In this document: positions 34,316 through 43,339 of the stretch, in pieces | Numbering within the stretch: position 1 is the first letter of the stretch | Layout: every line of letters begins with the position of its first letter | From: Pseudomonadales bacterium | GTDB lineage: Bacteria > Pseudomonadota > Gammaproteobacteria > Pseudomonadales > Pseudohongiellaceae | Assembly (NCBI GenBank): GCA_024234325.1 | Contig: JACKOJ010000003.1 | Span: 310,001-374,000, forward strand | Length of the DNA: 64,000 bases | Direction of reading: 5' to 3' | The notes under the pieces: generated by a model | What the model was told of the DNA's origin: nothing | Seen by the model: only the letters and a program-made list of their open reading frames with translations | Databases searched by the model: none | Program-made: the position numbers and the translations under genes

Positions 34316-35511
34316 CAGGCATTCACCTCGTCACTGACTCGTTGCAGATAGGTGCGCAGGGCGTCCATGTAGCGTGGCACCGGCAGCAGGAAGGCGTCGT
34401 GACCCTGGTCGGCCTCGATTTCCAGATAGCTGACCTGCTTGCCCGCGTCCAGAAGCGCGTTGACAATCTCCCGAGAACGCTCAGGAGGAAAGCGCCAGTC
34501 CGAACTGAATGACATCAGCAGGAAACGGCAATTGCTCTTCTCGAAGGCCTTGCTGAGGCTGCCCTCGTAATCCACGGTCGGGTCAAAATAGTCCAGCGCC
34601 TTGGTCATGAGCAGATAGGTGTTGGCGTCGAAACGCTCCGAGAAACGCTCGCCCTGATAATGCAGGTAGCTTTCCACCTGGAAATCGACGTTGAGGCCAA
34701 AGCTGAGCTGCCCGGTGCGCAGGTCGCGACCGAAATTGCCGCTGATGGTGGCACTGTTGGGCGACTCGGCTTCCTTGCCGAATTTGTCGCGCATCGCGCT
34801 GTCGGACAGATAGGTGATGTGCCCGACCATGCGTGCGAGCATGACGCCCTTCTTCGGATAGGTGCCGAATTCCAGGTAGCGCCCCTCGTGGAAATTGGGA
34901 TCTGCCGTAATGGACTGGCGCGCCACTTCATTGAAGGCAATATTCTGCGCCGAAAGCTTGGGTGCGGCGGCGATGATGACCGCGTGGCGTAGACGTTCCG
35001 GGTAACTGATAGCCCAGCGCATGACCTGCATGCCGCCGAGACTGCCCCCGATGACCGCTGCCCATTGCTGAATTCCCAGCCGATCCGCGAGCCGTGCCTG
35101 ACTCTTCACCCAGTCGCGCACGGTCACCACCGGAAAGTCCGGGCCGTAGAATTTGCCCGTGGCCGGATTCATGGAGCTGGGCCCGGTGCTGCCCGCACAG
35201 CCGCCGAGATTGTTCAGCGACACGACAAAGAAACGATTGGTATCGATGGGCTTGCCAGGGCCGATGCAGGTATCCCACCAGCCCGGCTTGCTGTCGTCCT
35301 CGCTGTGATAGCCTGCGGCGTGATGGTCTCCGCTGAGGGCGTGACAGATAAGCACGGCATTGGAGCGTGCCGCGTTAAGCTCGCCATAGGTTTCGATCAT
35401 CAGCTCATAGCCGTCGATCTGTTTGCCGCTGCGCAGCTCCAGAGGCTCGTCGAAACGCAGGCACTGGGGTGCGACGATTCCGACTGAATTTTCAGGGATG
35501 GGTCTTGGCAT
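34315..35511 (-). CDS. metX: homoserine O-acyltransferase (MetX)
   Basis: An alpha/beta-hydrolase-fold acyltransferase that activates homoserine for methionine synthesis. It has 398 residues. The nucleophile serine is in VIGGSLGGMQVMRWA, the oxyanion region includes LNNLGGCAGSTGPSS, and DQGHDAFLL near the C terminus carries the catalytic His. Whether it uses acetyl- or succinyl-CoA cannot be decided by eye, since Pseudomonas MetX proteins can be succinyltransferases. AAGG precedes the ATG. It follows yggU by 12 nt. Confidence 0.94.
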   Translation of the reverse strand: MPRPIPENSVGIVAPQCLRFDEPLELRSGKQIDGYELMIETYGELNAARSNAVLICHALSGDHHAAGYHSEDDSKPGWWDTCIGPGKPIDTNRFFVVSLNNLGGCAGSTGPSSMNPATGKFYGPDFPVVTVRDWVKSQARLADRLGIQQWAAVIGGSLGGMQVMRWAISYPERLRHAVIIAAAPKLSAQNIAFNEVARQSITADPNFHEGRYLEFGTYPKKGVMLARMVGHITYLSDSAMRDKFGKEAESPNSATISGNFGRDLRTGQLSFGLNVDFQVESYLHYQGERFSERFDANTYLLMTKALDYFDPTVDYEGSLSKAFEKSNCRFLLMSFSSDWRFPPERSREIVNALLDAGKQVSYLEIEADQGHDAFLLPVPRYMDALRTYLQRVSDEVNA

Positions 35512-35523
35512 TGTGAGCCTTGT

Positions 35524-35841
35524 CTAGTCCTTGTGCGGGTGATGCGCGGCGGTGAGTTGCAGGCCCTCGGGCAGTACCTGTGGGGCACTGATGCGGACGC
35601 GCTTCTGCCTGCTGATGTCACCACTCATGATCGTTACTCTTTCCTGTGGCACCCGGCACTGCTTCGCAAGAAAGCGGATGAGATGCTTGTTTGCCTTGCC
35701 GTCTACCGGAGGCGCAGTAATGCGAATTTTGATCTGGCCGTCGAGCACTCCGGCGAATTCATCTTTTGCTGCCTTCGGTTGCAGGCGGCAGCGCAGAATC
35801 AGATCCTCTCCCTGCCACTCGTAATGGGTGGGACTCTCCAT
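35524..35841 (-). CDS. yggU: DUF167 (YggU) family protein
   Basis: A 105-residue small protein of the YggU/DUF167 family. The core LQPKAAKDEFAGVLDGQIKI, ITAPPVDGKANKHLIRFLA and RVTIMSGDISRQKRVRI is diagnostic. Function unknown. I chose the ATG at 35841 (MESPTHYEWQG) because GTGGAG is 8 nt upstream; a start at 35859 (MGGVAAM) is possible. It sits between yggT and metX, the usual gammaproteobacterial arrangement after proC. Confidence 0.9.
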   Translation of the reverse strand: MESPTHYEWQGEDLILRCRLQPKAAKDEFAGVLDGQIKIRITAPPVDGKANKHLIRFLAKQCRVPQERVTIMSGDISRQKRVRISAPQVLPEGLQLTAAHHPHKD

Positions 35842-35866
35842 CGCGGCCACTCCACCCATGCCGATG

Positions 35867-36445
35867 TTAAATTCCCAGCACCACGCGCGGGTTGACCCCG
35901 ATCGGGTCGATCAGCACGATGCGCAGAATCTGCAGCGAAAGGAACACAAAAATCGGTGAGAAATCCAGCCCGCCCATGGCAGGCAGCAGGCGGCGAAACG
36001 GCGCCATGATGGGTTCGGTCAACTGGCGCACCAGCACCAGTGCGGGGTGACCGCTGAAGGGGGCGATGAAGCTGGCGACAATGGAAATGATCATGGCCCA
36101 GAAATAGATGTTCAGAATAAAGGACAGCAGGCCGACACTGGACCAGCTCACCACCAGGCCTATGCCGGGAATCGCAAAACCGCTGAAGAAAATCAGCAGG
36201 GCCGTGCAGACACACTGGGCCAGCAGGGCCAGCACCAGAGAGGCGAAATCCATGCCGCGATAGCCGGGAATGAAACGGCGGAACAGGCGCACGCCGGGAT
36301 CGGTGATGCGCACGATCGCCTGAGTGAACGGGTTGTAAAAGTCGGCGCGGGCCAGTTGCAGCATGAAGCGCAGCAGTACAGCCAGGATGAACATGCCTCC
36401 CAGTGTGCTGACCAGCAGATACCCAACACTGCCTAATGAACCCAT
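35867..36445 (-). CDS. yggT: YggT family membrane protein
   Basis: A 192-residue inner-membrane protein made of two similar YGGT repeats. Each has hydrophobic helices and the repeated motif: NPFTQAIVRITDPGVRLFRR in the first and GHPALVLVRQLTEPIMAPFR in the second. Distant roles in osmotic tolerance and division-site or factor assembly have been suggested for relatives; nothing specific can be said here. AAGGAG precedes the ATG. It is 29 nt downstream of proC. Confidence 0.93.
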   Translation of the reverse strand: MGSLGSVGYLLVSTLGGMFILAVLLRFMLQLARADFYNPFTQAIVRITDPGVRLFRRFIPGYRGMDFASLVLALLAQCVCTALLIFFSGFAIPGIGLVVSWSSVGLLSFILNIYFWAMIISIVASFIAPFSGHPALVLVRQLTEPIMAPFRRLLPAMGGLDFSPIFVFLSLQILRIVLIDPIGVNPRVVLGI

Positions 36446-36474
36446 GTCATTCGTCTCCTTGCTTGTGTGTTGTC

Positions 36475-37284
36475 TTAACCCGCCAGCTCCACGGAACGTT
36501 TCTGTGCCGCCGTAATCGCGCGCTCCACGAGGCCACGGAAGTCTTCACTCTCGAACTGTCGGATTGCGGCCTCGGTGGTGCCTCCGGGTGAGGTGACGCG
36601 GCGACGCAATTCGTCCGGGGCCACGTCGCTGTTGATGGCAAGCGTCGCCGCGCCCAGTGCGGTCTGCAGGGTCAGTTGGCGGGCCAGCTCCGGGCTGAGC
36701 CCCATGCCGACGGCGGCCTGCTCCATCGCTTCCATCAGCAGGAAATAGTAGGCGGGGCCGCTGCCGGACAGTGCTGTGACGGCGTTGATATCCTCTTCGC
36801 TGCTCAGCCAGCAACTGATGCCCACCGCCGCCAGAATCTCGCCCGCGAGATTCGCCTGCGCATCGCTGGTGTAGGCATTGGCATACAGACCGGTTGCGCC
36901 CTGGGAGACCAGGGCCGGTGTGTTGGGCATGCAGCGCACGATGGCCTGCTGCCCGCCAAGCCAGGCTTCCAGGCTGCGCAGGGGGATGCCGGCGGCGATC
37001 GAAATGATCAGGGTGCCGGTGGGAGGGAGCAGGGGCTGCAGGGTGGCGCAGACCTGTTCCATCACCTGGGGTTTGACAGCAAGGACGAGGACATCGGCGT
37101 CTTCCGCCACGGCTTCGAGGGTGCCCGTGCGAATACCGCATTCTTCCGTCAGGGCACTCAGTTTGGCGGGGTCGATGTCGCAGGCGGCGATATGACCTGG
37201 AGTGACGCCCTTTGCGAGCAGGCCACGAATCAGGCTGTTGGCCATGTTGCCAGCGCCAATGAATGTTATCTTGCTGTTATTCAA
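36475..37284 (-). CDS. proC: pyrroline-5-carboxylate reductase
   Basis: Last enzyme of proline synthesis, reducing P5C with NAD(P)H. It has 269 residues. The Rossmann motif ITFIGAGNMANSLIRGLL is at the N terminus, and the C-terminal signature ELRRRVTSPGGTTEAAI is intact. The start appears to be TTG at 37284 with GAGGA just upstream; no earlier ATG fits. It leads the proC-yggT-yggU-metX-metW-rdgB-hemW run on the minus strand. Confidence 0.95.
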   Translation of the reverse strand: MNNSKITFIGAGNMANSLIRGLLAKGVTPGHIAACDIDPAKLSALTEECGIRTGTLEAVAEDADVLVLAVKPQVMEQVCATLQPLLPPTGTLIISIAAGIPLRSLEAWLGGQQAIVRCMPNTPALVSQGATGLYANAYTSDAQANLAGEILAAVGISCWLSSEEDINAVTALSGSGPAYYFLLMEAMEQAAVGMGLSPELARQLTLQTALGAATLAINSDVAPDELRRRVTSPGGTTEAAIRQFESEDFRGLVERAITAAQKRSVELAG

Positions 37285-37615
37285 GGTTTTTCCTCGTTTC
37301 AGTCGTCGGGGTTCCGGGTGTTTCCGAACCGCCCGCTATTCTAGCGTAAGTCACCACAGGCTCGCACCCTGTATGGGGCGCAGCAGATCCTCGTCGGGCA
37401 TTGGCAGAGGACCGCCCGCTGCGCCATACTCTGTTGCACAAGCCCTGACCCTCAACATCTGTATTGCCCGCTGCTCCCCAGTTCTGGGGGTGCACTGACA
37501 TTTGACCGGGAGATATGCTGTGACTCCTTCATCACCTGATAACTGCCCCGGCCCGGGGGTGCGCAGTCAAGAGAGCCCGCACCCCGCACGCAAGGGGGCT
37601 GGAGGCATACTGACC
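37285..37615. promoter_or_regulatory. 331-bp divergent gap upstream of the response regulator
   Basis: This gap holds no gene I can support. CCCCAG-TT-CTGGGG (37476-37489) is a 14-bp near-palindrome of the size of a dimer operator. GGGGTGCG (37556-37563) pairs with CGCACCCC (37578-37585) to form an 8-bp stem in the mRNA leader about 30 nt before the GTG start. I see no convincing -35/-10 pair. Confidence 0.4.
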
Positions 37616-38263
37616 GTGAGAACCGGGCTGATCGTTGAAGACCTGCCGGACGCGCGTGACTGGCTTCACGCCGTCATGGGCGATGCCTTTCCCGGCATCG
37701 AGATCCACACTGCCGCTTCTCTCGCGGAGGCTGGCGAGCAATTGACGCATGTGTTGCCCGATGTGGCGCTTATCGATATCGGCCTGCCCGACGGCTCCGG
37801 CATTGATCTGATTGGGCAACTGAACCGCGAGCAGCCGCAGTTGATGTCGATTGTGACCAGTGTCTTTGATGACGATACCCATCTGTTTGCCGCGCTCGGC
37901 GCCGGCGCCTCGGGCTATCTGCTGAAAGACCAGAGCCGCGAGGAACTCACCGCCATGCTGCAGCGCATTGCAGACGGGCAACCTCCCCTGTCCCCCGCGA
38001 TTGCCCGCCGCCTGCTGGGTTTCTTCGGTCCCCGCGAGGCGGTGACCCAGGATGACACCCATCTGACCGGACGCGAGCGCGATGTGCTGGCGCTGATCGC
38101 CAAGGGCTATACCACCGCCAAGGTTGCCGAGCTGCTGGATATTACCCGCAACACGGCATCCGGTTATGTGAAGGTGATCTATCGCAAACTGAATATTTCC
38201 AGCAGGGCAGAGGCAGCGTTGGAGGCGTCACGCCGAGGGATCGTCTCGCCCGAGGCAAGTTGA
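37616..38263 (+). CDS. LuxR/NarL-type response regulator
   Basis: A 215-residue response regulator. The receiver domain has the phosphoacceptor D54 in VALIDIGLPDGSG, upstream acidic residues ED at 8-9 and the conserved lysine in GYLLKDQS. The C-terminal LuxR helix-turn-helix is LTGRERDVLALIAKGYTTAK to YRKLNISSRAEA. The start is a GTG at 37616 with GGAGG 10 nt upstream; the frame is open to 37502 without homology. Two HisKA_3-type kinases at 40-43 kb are the likely partners, since NarL-type regulators pair with that class (inference). Confidence 0.9.
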   Translation: MRTGLIVEDLPDARDWLHAVMGDAFPGIEIHTAASLAEAGEQLTHVLPDVALIDIGLPDGSGIDLIGQLNREQPQLMSIVTSVFDDDTHLFAALGAGASGYLLKDQSREELTAMLQRIADGQPPLSPAIARRLLGFFGPREAVTQDDTHLTGRERDVLALIAKGYTTAKVAELLDITRNTASGYVKVIYRKLNISSRAEAALEASRRGIVSPEAS

Positions 38264-38288
38264 GACGAGAGCTTCCCTTTCTCCGTGC

Positions 38289-38317
38289 TTGACAAAAATT
38301 CCAGAATGCAGACTAAT
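38289..38317 (+). promoter_or_regulatory. candidate sigma-70 promoter for the M20 peptidase
   Basis: TTGACA (38289-38294) is followed after 17 nt by ACTAAT (38312-38317), a 4/6 match to the -10 box. It lies about 50 nt before the proposed GTG start and just after the response regulator stop. Confidence 0.45.
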
Positions 38318-38369
38318 CGGGGGTGACATCGCCAATCCACTCCATCGTTCTGTTAATGGGAGACACCTC

Positions 38370-39779
38370 GTGAAGATCTGCCCCCGTTTGTCCCTTTTAA
38401 GTGCCGCGTTGCTCATCGCCTCCATCTCCGCCCACGCTGCTGAACCCGACTGGTCGGTCGTCAATGAGGAAACTCTCGCCCATTTCCAGTCCATGGTACG
38501 CATTGACACGGCAGACCCGCCCGGTCGCGAAGTTGACCTGACCCGGTATCTGGAATCAGTCCTGCAGGCCGAGGGCATCGATTACGAGATTTTTTCTCTG
38601 GAAGAGAACCGTCCGAATCTGGTGGCTCGTCTGAAGGGCAATGGCAGCAAGAAGCCTCTCCTCATCATGGCGCACCAGGACACCGTGAATGTGGATGCCA
38701 GCAAGTGGAGTTTTCCGCCCCACAGCGCCGCGCGTGATGGGGGCTGGATTTACGGCAGGGGCACTGTCGATGACAAGGACAATCTGGTGGCAGCATTGAT
38801 GACGATGGTCTTGCTGAAGCGTCAGAACGTGGCACTGGACCGGGACGTGATTTTTCTGGCCGAGTCGGGTGAGGAAGGGGCCACCCAGGTGGGCATTCAG
38901 TACATGGTGGACAATCACTTTGATTCCATCAATGCGGAATTCTGCCTTGCCGAGGGCGGCAGTGTGGTCCGGCAGAATGGCGATGTGTTCTATGCCTCCG
39001 TGCAGACCGTCGAGAAACTGCCCCGGGCCATCAGCCTGACCAGCGGCGGCGTTGCCGGGCATGGTTCGGTGCCCCTGCAGACCAACGCCATCGTTGCGCT
39101 GTCCCGTGCGGTGGCAACGATCGCCGACTGGCAGCCACCGATCCGCCTCAGCGATACCACAACCTCCTATTTCTCCAAGCTGGCGTCCATCTCCGAGCCG
39201 GAGGCCGCAGCCCGCTATCGCGCGGTGCTGAATCCGAATTCTCCCGCCGGGCGTGAGGCGGTGAACTATCTGAAGCAGTATGAACCCCGCAATGCCGCGG
39301 TACTGTTCAGCACGATTTCTCCGACGATTCTGGAGGGAGGCTACCGAGTGAACGTGATCCCGTCCGAGGGCAACGCCACGCTGGATGTGCGTCTGCTGCC
39401 TGATGAAGATGCGCCGGAGTTTCTGGAGATGGTGCGAGGTGTCATCAACAATCCCGCTGTCAATGTGGAATGGGCGGCCAGAAATCAGCGCCCGGGTGCC
39501 TCGACTTCTCTGGACACCGATGCCTACCGCACCATCGAGTCGGTGTTCGGGCAGCTCTACGGCGCACCGGTGTTGCCGGTGATGAGCACGGGTGCAACCG
39601 ACATGGCCTATCTGCGTGCACGGGGCATTCAGTGCTATGGCGTTGGGCCTGCCATCGACGCAGAAGACGGGCCGCTGGGCTTTGGTGCTCACAGTGACCA
39701 GGAGCGCATCATTGAAAGTGAGTTGTACCGCTTTGTGCAGGCGCACTACCAGGTGGTTGAACAGCTCGTGTCACAATAG
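38370..39779 (+). CDS. secreted M20 family metallopeptidase
   Basis: A 469-residue exported zinc hydrolase. The N terminus KICPRLSLLSAALLIASIS followed by AHA looks like a signal peptide. M20 motifs are LLIMAHQDTVNV (ligand His and Asp), GRGTVDDKDNLVA (bridging Asp) and FLAESGEEG (general base), with a C-terminal GAHSDQERI histidine. This resembles the carboxypeptidase S group of M20. I chose a GTG at 38370 with GGGAGA upstream. It is followed after 21 nt by a cupin gene, probably in one transcript. Confidence 0.88.
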   Translation: MKICPRLSLLSAALLIASISAHAAEPDWSVVNEETLAHFQSMVRIDTADPPGREVDLTRYLESVLQAEGIDYEIFSLEENRPNLVARLKGNGSKKPLLIMAHQDTVNVDASKWSFPPHSAARDGGWIYGRGTVDDKDNLVAALMTMVLLKRQNVALDRDVIFLAESGEEGATQVGIQYMVDNHFDSINAEFCLAEGGSVVRQNGDVFYASVQTVEKLPRAISLTSGGVAGHGSVPLQTNAIVALSRAVATIADWQPPIRLSDTTTSYFSKLASISEPEAAARYRAVLNPNSPAGREAVNYLKQYEPRNAAVLFSTISPTILEGGYRVNVIPSEGNATLDVRLLPDEDAPEFLEMVRGVINNPAVNVEWAARNQRPGASTSLDTDAYRTIESVFGQLYGAPVLPVMSTGATDMAYLRARGIQCYGVGPAIDAEDGPLGFGAHSDQERIIESELYRFVQAHYQVVEQLVSQ

Positions 39780-39800
39780 CCGGGCTCAGGGAGAACAGGT

Positions 39801-40124
39801 ATGGCAGGAAAGTACCCGGAAAGGATTCGCCGTTTGCCTGTGTATGACGGCCGTTTCGATGCCTATAAACTTGCCGCAGAGGGGGCAGATGTCCTGTTTG
39901 CCTCCTACCCTGCCGGCACTTCGATTCCTCCTCATGTCCATGACACCGAGAACTATGGTGTCATTACCCGGGGAGAGCTGATTCTGACCAAGGGCGGCAG
40001 GACAGAAAGAATCAGTGTCGGACAGTGGTACCATGTTGCCGCTTTTGAGGAACATGCCGCCCGCTTCGAGGTAGAGACCGACGAGGTGGAGTTCTGGTTC
40101 GTCCCGGAGTCCTCAGACTCCTGA
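39801..40124 (+). CDS. small cupin protein
   Basis: A 107-residue single-domain cupin. The first motif is PPHVHDTENYGVITRGEL, with metal-type ligands His, His and Glu; the second is ISVGQWYHVAAFEEHAARF, with the fourth histidine. Such small cupins bind metals or act as isomerases, dioxygenases or ligand sensors; the role is unknown. GGGAGAACAGG precedes the ATG. Its 3' end overlaps the convergent sensor-kinase gene by 12 nt. Confidence 0.85.
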   Translation: MAGKYPERIRRLPVYDGRFDAYKLAAEGADVLFASYPAGTSIPPHVHDTENYGVITRGELILTKGGRTERISVGQWYHVAAFEEHAARFEVETDEVEFWFVPESSDS

Positions 40125-41945
40125 ACCCGCTGTCTCTCCTGTTGCAGGCAGGGGAATCTGCACACGTACTCCCAGCGCGGTAACGGTGGCCAGGGCGTGC
40201 AGCGTCTGCAGGCGCTTCTGCAGCACAGGAAGCGCCAGAATGGCACCCAGTGCCTCGGCATCGAGACTTGCCGAAAGACGGGTTTCCAGCGACAGGGCAT
40301 TGTCGTCAGCCTGCCAGGAAAGCTGAATGTCCATCCGTTCCACGGTGAGTGTGTGCAGGCAGGCACCTGTCAGTTCCCGCATCAATAATCGCAGCCCGAG
40401 TGTCAGGCGACTGTCGCAGATCAGGGAGTCCAGGCGAGGGTCCAGCTCCCAGTCCAGGGTGATGCCCAGGCGTTCTGCCCGCCCCATCTGCTCCGCCATG
40501 CAGTCGGCCAGCACGGCGCCAAGCCCCTGGTCCTGAGCAAGCACTCGGCTGACAATATCACGCAGGTCCTGCAGTGCGGTGCGGGCGAGATCCTGAGTGC
40601 GTCCTGGCTCACTCTGGTAGACCAGGGACAGCAAACGCGCACCGAGATCGTCATGCAGATCCCGGTAGACCAGTTCCCGCTCGCGCTCCAGCCGCAATTG
40701 ACGCTCCAGCGTCTCCTGCTCCGCATAGACCTGTTTTATCCGTTCCTCACTGGCAAGCAGTCGGCGTTCCAGTCCCCTGTTTGCATCCGCAAGATTGCGC
40801 GCGGCATCCAGAAACACCTTGACTCCCTGCCAGGCCAGAATCAGCAGCATCACAGGTTGGGTGATGTAGGACAGCGGGGTATCCCAGCGCCAGCGGGCGG
40901 TGTTGCTGCCGGAGAACAGCGTGACGTCGTGCAGGGCCGCCGCCAGCATGACAATCAGCCCGGCGATCACCACGCGTACTGCCGGGTGGTGCCGTTGCGG
41001 GCTGCGCAGCAACTGGATGATCAGCAGCACAAACAGAAACTGGCAGACCAATTGTCCGATATTGCCGACCATGACCACGCTCGTGTCCGGCACCATGCCC
41101 AGGACGATGGCATGAAGGACGGGAATCAGCGCAAAACCCTGCAGTTGCGAACGGGGGGTGTTCAGATAGAAGTCGTGAATGAACACCAGCAGTGCGCTTG
41201 CCCCGGCCACCACGCCCCAGTGAATCAGCCGCAGTGCCAGGAATTCGGGAAGCGGCAGCGTCGGCAGTACAATGAACAGCAATGGCAGTGACCATGCCAC
41301 GCTCATTGTGGTGAGCAGAAGCCAGCGCCACAAACCGGTTTTGCGCCAGACAAACAGGCTGAGCAAAGCGGTAAACATCATGGCCATGATGCTGATTTCC
41401 ACCAGGGATATCTGTACGAAGTGACTGATCCGATACCAGGGAATCAGTGAGTCTGCATCGCCCATGATAACGGGAGTCATGACGCCATAAGCGGGTTCGG
41501 ACAGCAGGCGGACATACAGATAGTGTGGCGGAGACTGAGGGTTTGTCTGCTCCGGAAGCTCCCACAGCACGGGGCGGTTCCAGTTGCGTTGCAGGTGAGC
41601 TTCCGGCGGTTGGGAGACGGGACCGCCGCTGCCGACGAATTGATCATCCAGCCAGAGCTCGACATTCAGCATGTGACGAAGAATCAGAATGTATCGCCAT
41701 TGCCCGGAACGGACCGGTTCCGGAAGCGGAATGCGATACCACGCCTGGCGGGTATCCTTCGGATGCAGGGGGTCGATAGACCAGGAACGCGGAAGTTCGA
41801 TGGCACGCCAGTCCGTTGCATGCTGTGGTGGCGTGTCGCCCTGTGCGAGGCTGACCTGCGCTCGTGTGATGAATTCGTAGTCCGCCAGTGCGTCCGTACC
41901 CGGAAACAGCAGGAGCAGAAGCAGCGCGATACCGGCGATCCTCAT
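40113..41945 (-). CDS. 7TM-type sensor histidine kinase with degenerate ATPase domain
   Basis: A 610-residue membrane sensor. A signal segment is followed by a periplasmic domain (about 25-175), then seven or so membrane helices (about 180-380) in 7TMR-DISM style, a coiled coil and a HisKA_3 box with H431 in VYRDLHDDLGARLL. The catalytic domain looks decayed: the N-box is RELTGACLHTLT without its Asn, and the G1 DxGxG motif is missing (SWQADDNALS). It therefore probably cannot bind ATP itself. It overlaps the upstream kinase gene by 4 nt (ATGA). Confidence 0.8.
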   Translation of the reverse strand: MRIAGIALLLLLLFPGTDALADYEFITRAQVSLAQGDTPPQHATDWRAIELPRSWSIDPLHPKDTRQAWYRIPLPEPVRSGQWRYILILRHMLNVELWLDDQFVGSGGPVSQPPEAHLQRNWNRPVLWELPEQTNPQSPPHYLYVRLLSEPAYGVMTPVIMGDADSLIPWYRISHFVQISLVEISIMAMMFTALLSLFVWRKTGLWRWLLLTTMSVAWSLPLLFIVLPTLPLPEFLALRLIHWGVVAGASALLVFIHDFYLNTPRSQLQGFALIPVLHAIVLGMVPDTSVVMVGNIGQLVCQFLFVLLIIQLLRSPQRHHPAVRVVIAGLIVMLAAALHDVTLFSGSNTARWRWDTPLSYITQPVMLLILAWQGVKVFLDAARNLADANRGLERRLLASEERIKQVYAEQETLERQLRLERERELVYRDLHDDLGARLLSLVYQSEPGRTQDLARTALQDLRDIVSRVLAQDQGLGAVLADCMAEQMGRAERLGITLDWELDPRLDSLICDSRLTLGLRLLMRELTGACLHTLTVERMDIQLSWQADDNALSLETRLSASLDAEALGAILALPVLQKRLQTLHALATVTALGVRVQIPLPATGETAGSGV

Positions 41946-43339
41946 GCGGCCTCCTCCTGTACCGGGAATTCAAAATGCAGCGTTGTCCCGGCATTGCTGC
42001 TGTCCACCCGCAGGCTGCCGCCCAGCTCCTGTAGGCGTTGACGCATGTTGAGGAGCCCGCGTCCCCTGCTTTCGCCAGCCCCCATGCCCACTCCGTCATC
42101 ATGGACGTGGTAACGCAGGGTGTCGGGTGTCCTCTCAAACTGAATGCTCACATGCGTGGCCTGCGCATGTTTGAGAAGATTGCTGAGCGCTTCCCGCAGG
42201 CTTCGGCTCAAGGCGGATTCCTGTCGGGCATTGAGCCGCAGGGTTTTCACATCGTCTGCCCACGTCCAGTCCAGAGGCAGGGAGGCCAGCTCACACCGGG
42301 TCTGACACTCTGCGTACAGATCCGCCAGCACTTCCGGTAGCGCACGCTTGCTGTCTGCCTGCAGCCTGCGACTGTCGCGCAGTTCTGCCAGTGCGGCACG
42401 GGCCAGATCTGCTGTCTCGGGATTGCTGGCCCCGTAGATGAGTTGCAGCAGCTTGTCGCTGAGGTCTTCATGAATGGATTCATAGATCTGGCCGCGCTCG
42501 CGCATGGCGGCCGCGTCCAGCGCATCCCGCGTCATGTTGCGGTAACGGGTGTCCAGTTCCGCCTCGGCTGCCTGCACACGCTGATCCAGCGAGGCATTGA
42601 GCTGAACCAGGGCTGTCTGGTTTTCGGCATGACGCGTGACCAGAAAGGACAGGACAAGCATAACCGCCACTATCTGGGCAACCGGCATCAGGCTTGGCAC
42701 CTGCTCCGGAAAGCCGGGCAGATGCCAGTCAAGAAAATGAATGCCCGCGTCCACGCAGCCACTCGCCGCCAGCAAGCAGACAGCCAGCAGGAGTGTGCTT
42801 GCGGGATTGCGCAGTTGTCGCCATCGCACAGTGGTGGCAAGCAGGAGGAGCAGGCTGTACAGAGCGGTGAGCAGGTCAGCGGCGTGAGGAATGGCGAAGG
42901 TTTGGCCCGCTCCGTACATCAGCAGCCCAAGCGGAAACAGAATCCGCAGAGCGCGTTGCTCGGCAGCATTCGGTTCGGGGGTCAGAATGCGTACGAGGCA
43001 GTAGAACCAGCCCAGCAGTCCTGCCTGCAGAGCCAGAGCAGGAAGCGGTGCGGGAACGACCATGGGAAGCGTCCAGGCGTTGCCCAGAAGGCTGGCACCA
43101 AACAGCCAGGTGAAGTGGGTGAGGCCCCGTTGCTGGCGCCACACGGCAAAGAGGATGGTGGCAGCAAGAAGATTGACCGTGATGGACCAGGTTGGCAATG
43201 CCTGAAAGAGCAGGTCGGCGTTGCGCTGCCATTGCTGGGCGTCGAAATAGGTCTGTCGTTCCAGCGCGGATGTCGCGGCGGTGCACAGAGATGGCAGCAC
43301 CGCAGCGGACAGAAGGAAAACAGGACGGGCGCGTGACAT
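41942..43339 (-). CDS. membrane sensor histidine kinase (HisKA_3 type)
   Basis: A 465-residue kinase. It has an N-terminal signal or anchor, a run of hydrophobic helices (about 50-240), a coiled coil, and a phosphoacceptor H290 in YESIHEDLSDKLL. The ATPase domain is intact: N-box REALSNLLKHAQ, G1 HDDGVGMG and G2 GRGLLNMRQRL. This class normally phosphorylates NarL/LuxR-type regulators such as the one at 37.6 kb. It overlaps the next kinase gene by 4 nt and the preceding permease gene by 1 nt (TGATG). Confidence 0.9.
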   Translation of the reverse strand: MSRARPVFLLSAAVLPSLCTAATSALERQTYFDAQQWQRNADLLFQALPTWSITVNLLAATILFAVWRQQRGLTHFTWLFGASLLGNAWTLPMVVPAPLPALALQAGLLGWFYCLVRILTPEPNAAEQRALRILFPLGLLMYGAGQTFAIPHAADLLTALYSLLLLLATTVRWRQLRNPASTLLLAVCLLAASGCVDAGIHFLDWHLPGFPEQVPSLMPVAQIVAVMLVLSFLVTRHAENQTALVQLNASLDQRVQAAEAELDTRYRNMTRDALDAAAMRERGQIYESIHEDLSDKLLQLIYGASNPETADLARAALAELRDSRRLQADSKRALPEVLADLYAECQTRCELASLPLDWTWADDVKTLRLNARQESALSRSLREALSNLLKHAQATHVSIQFERTPDTLRYHVHDDGVGMGAGESRGRGLLNMRQRLQELGGSLRVDSSNAGTTLHFEFPVQEEAA

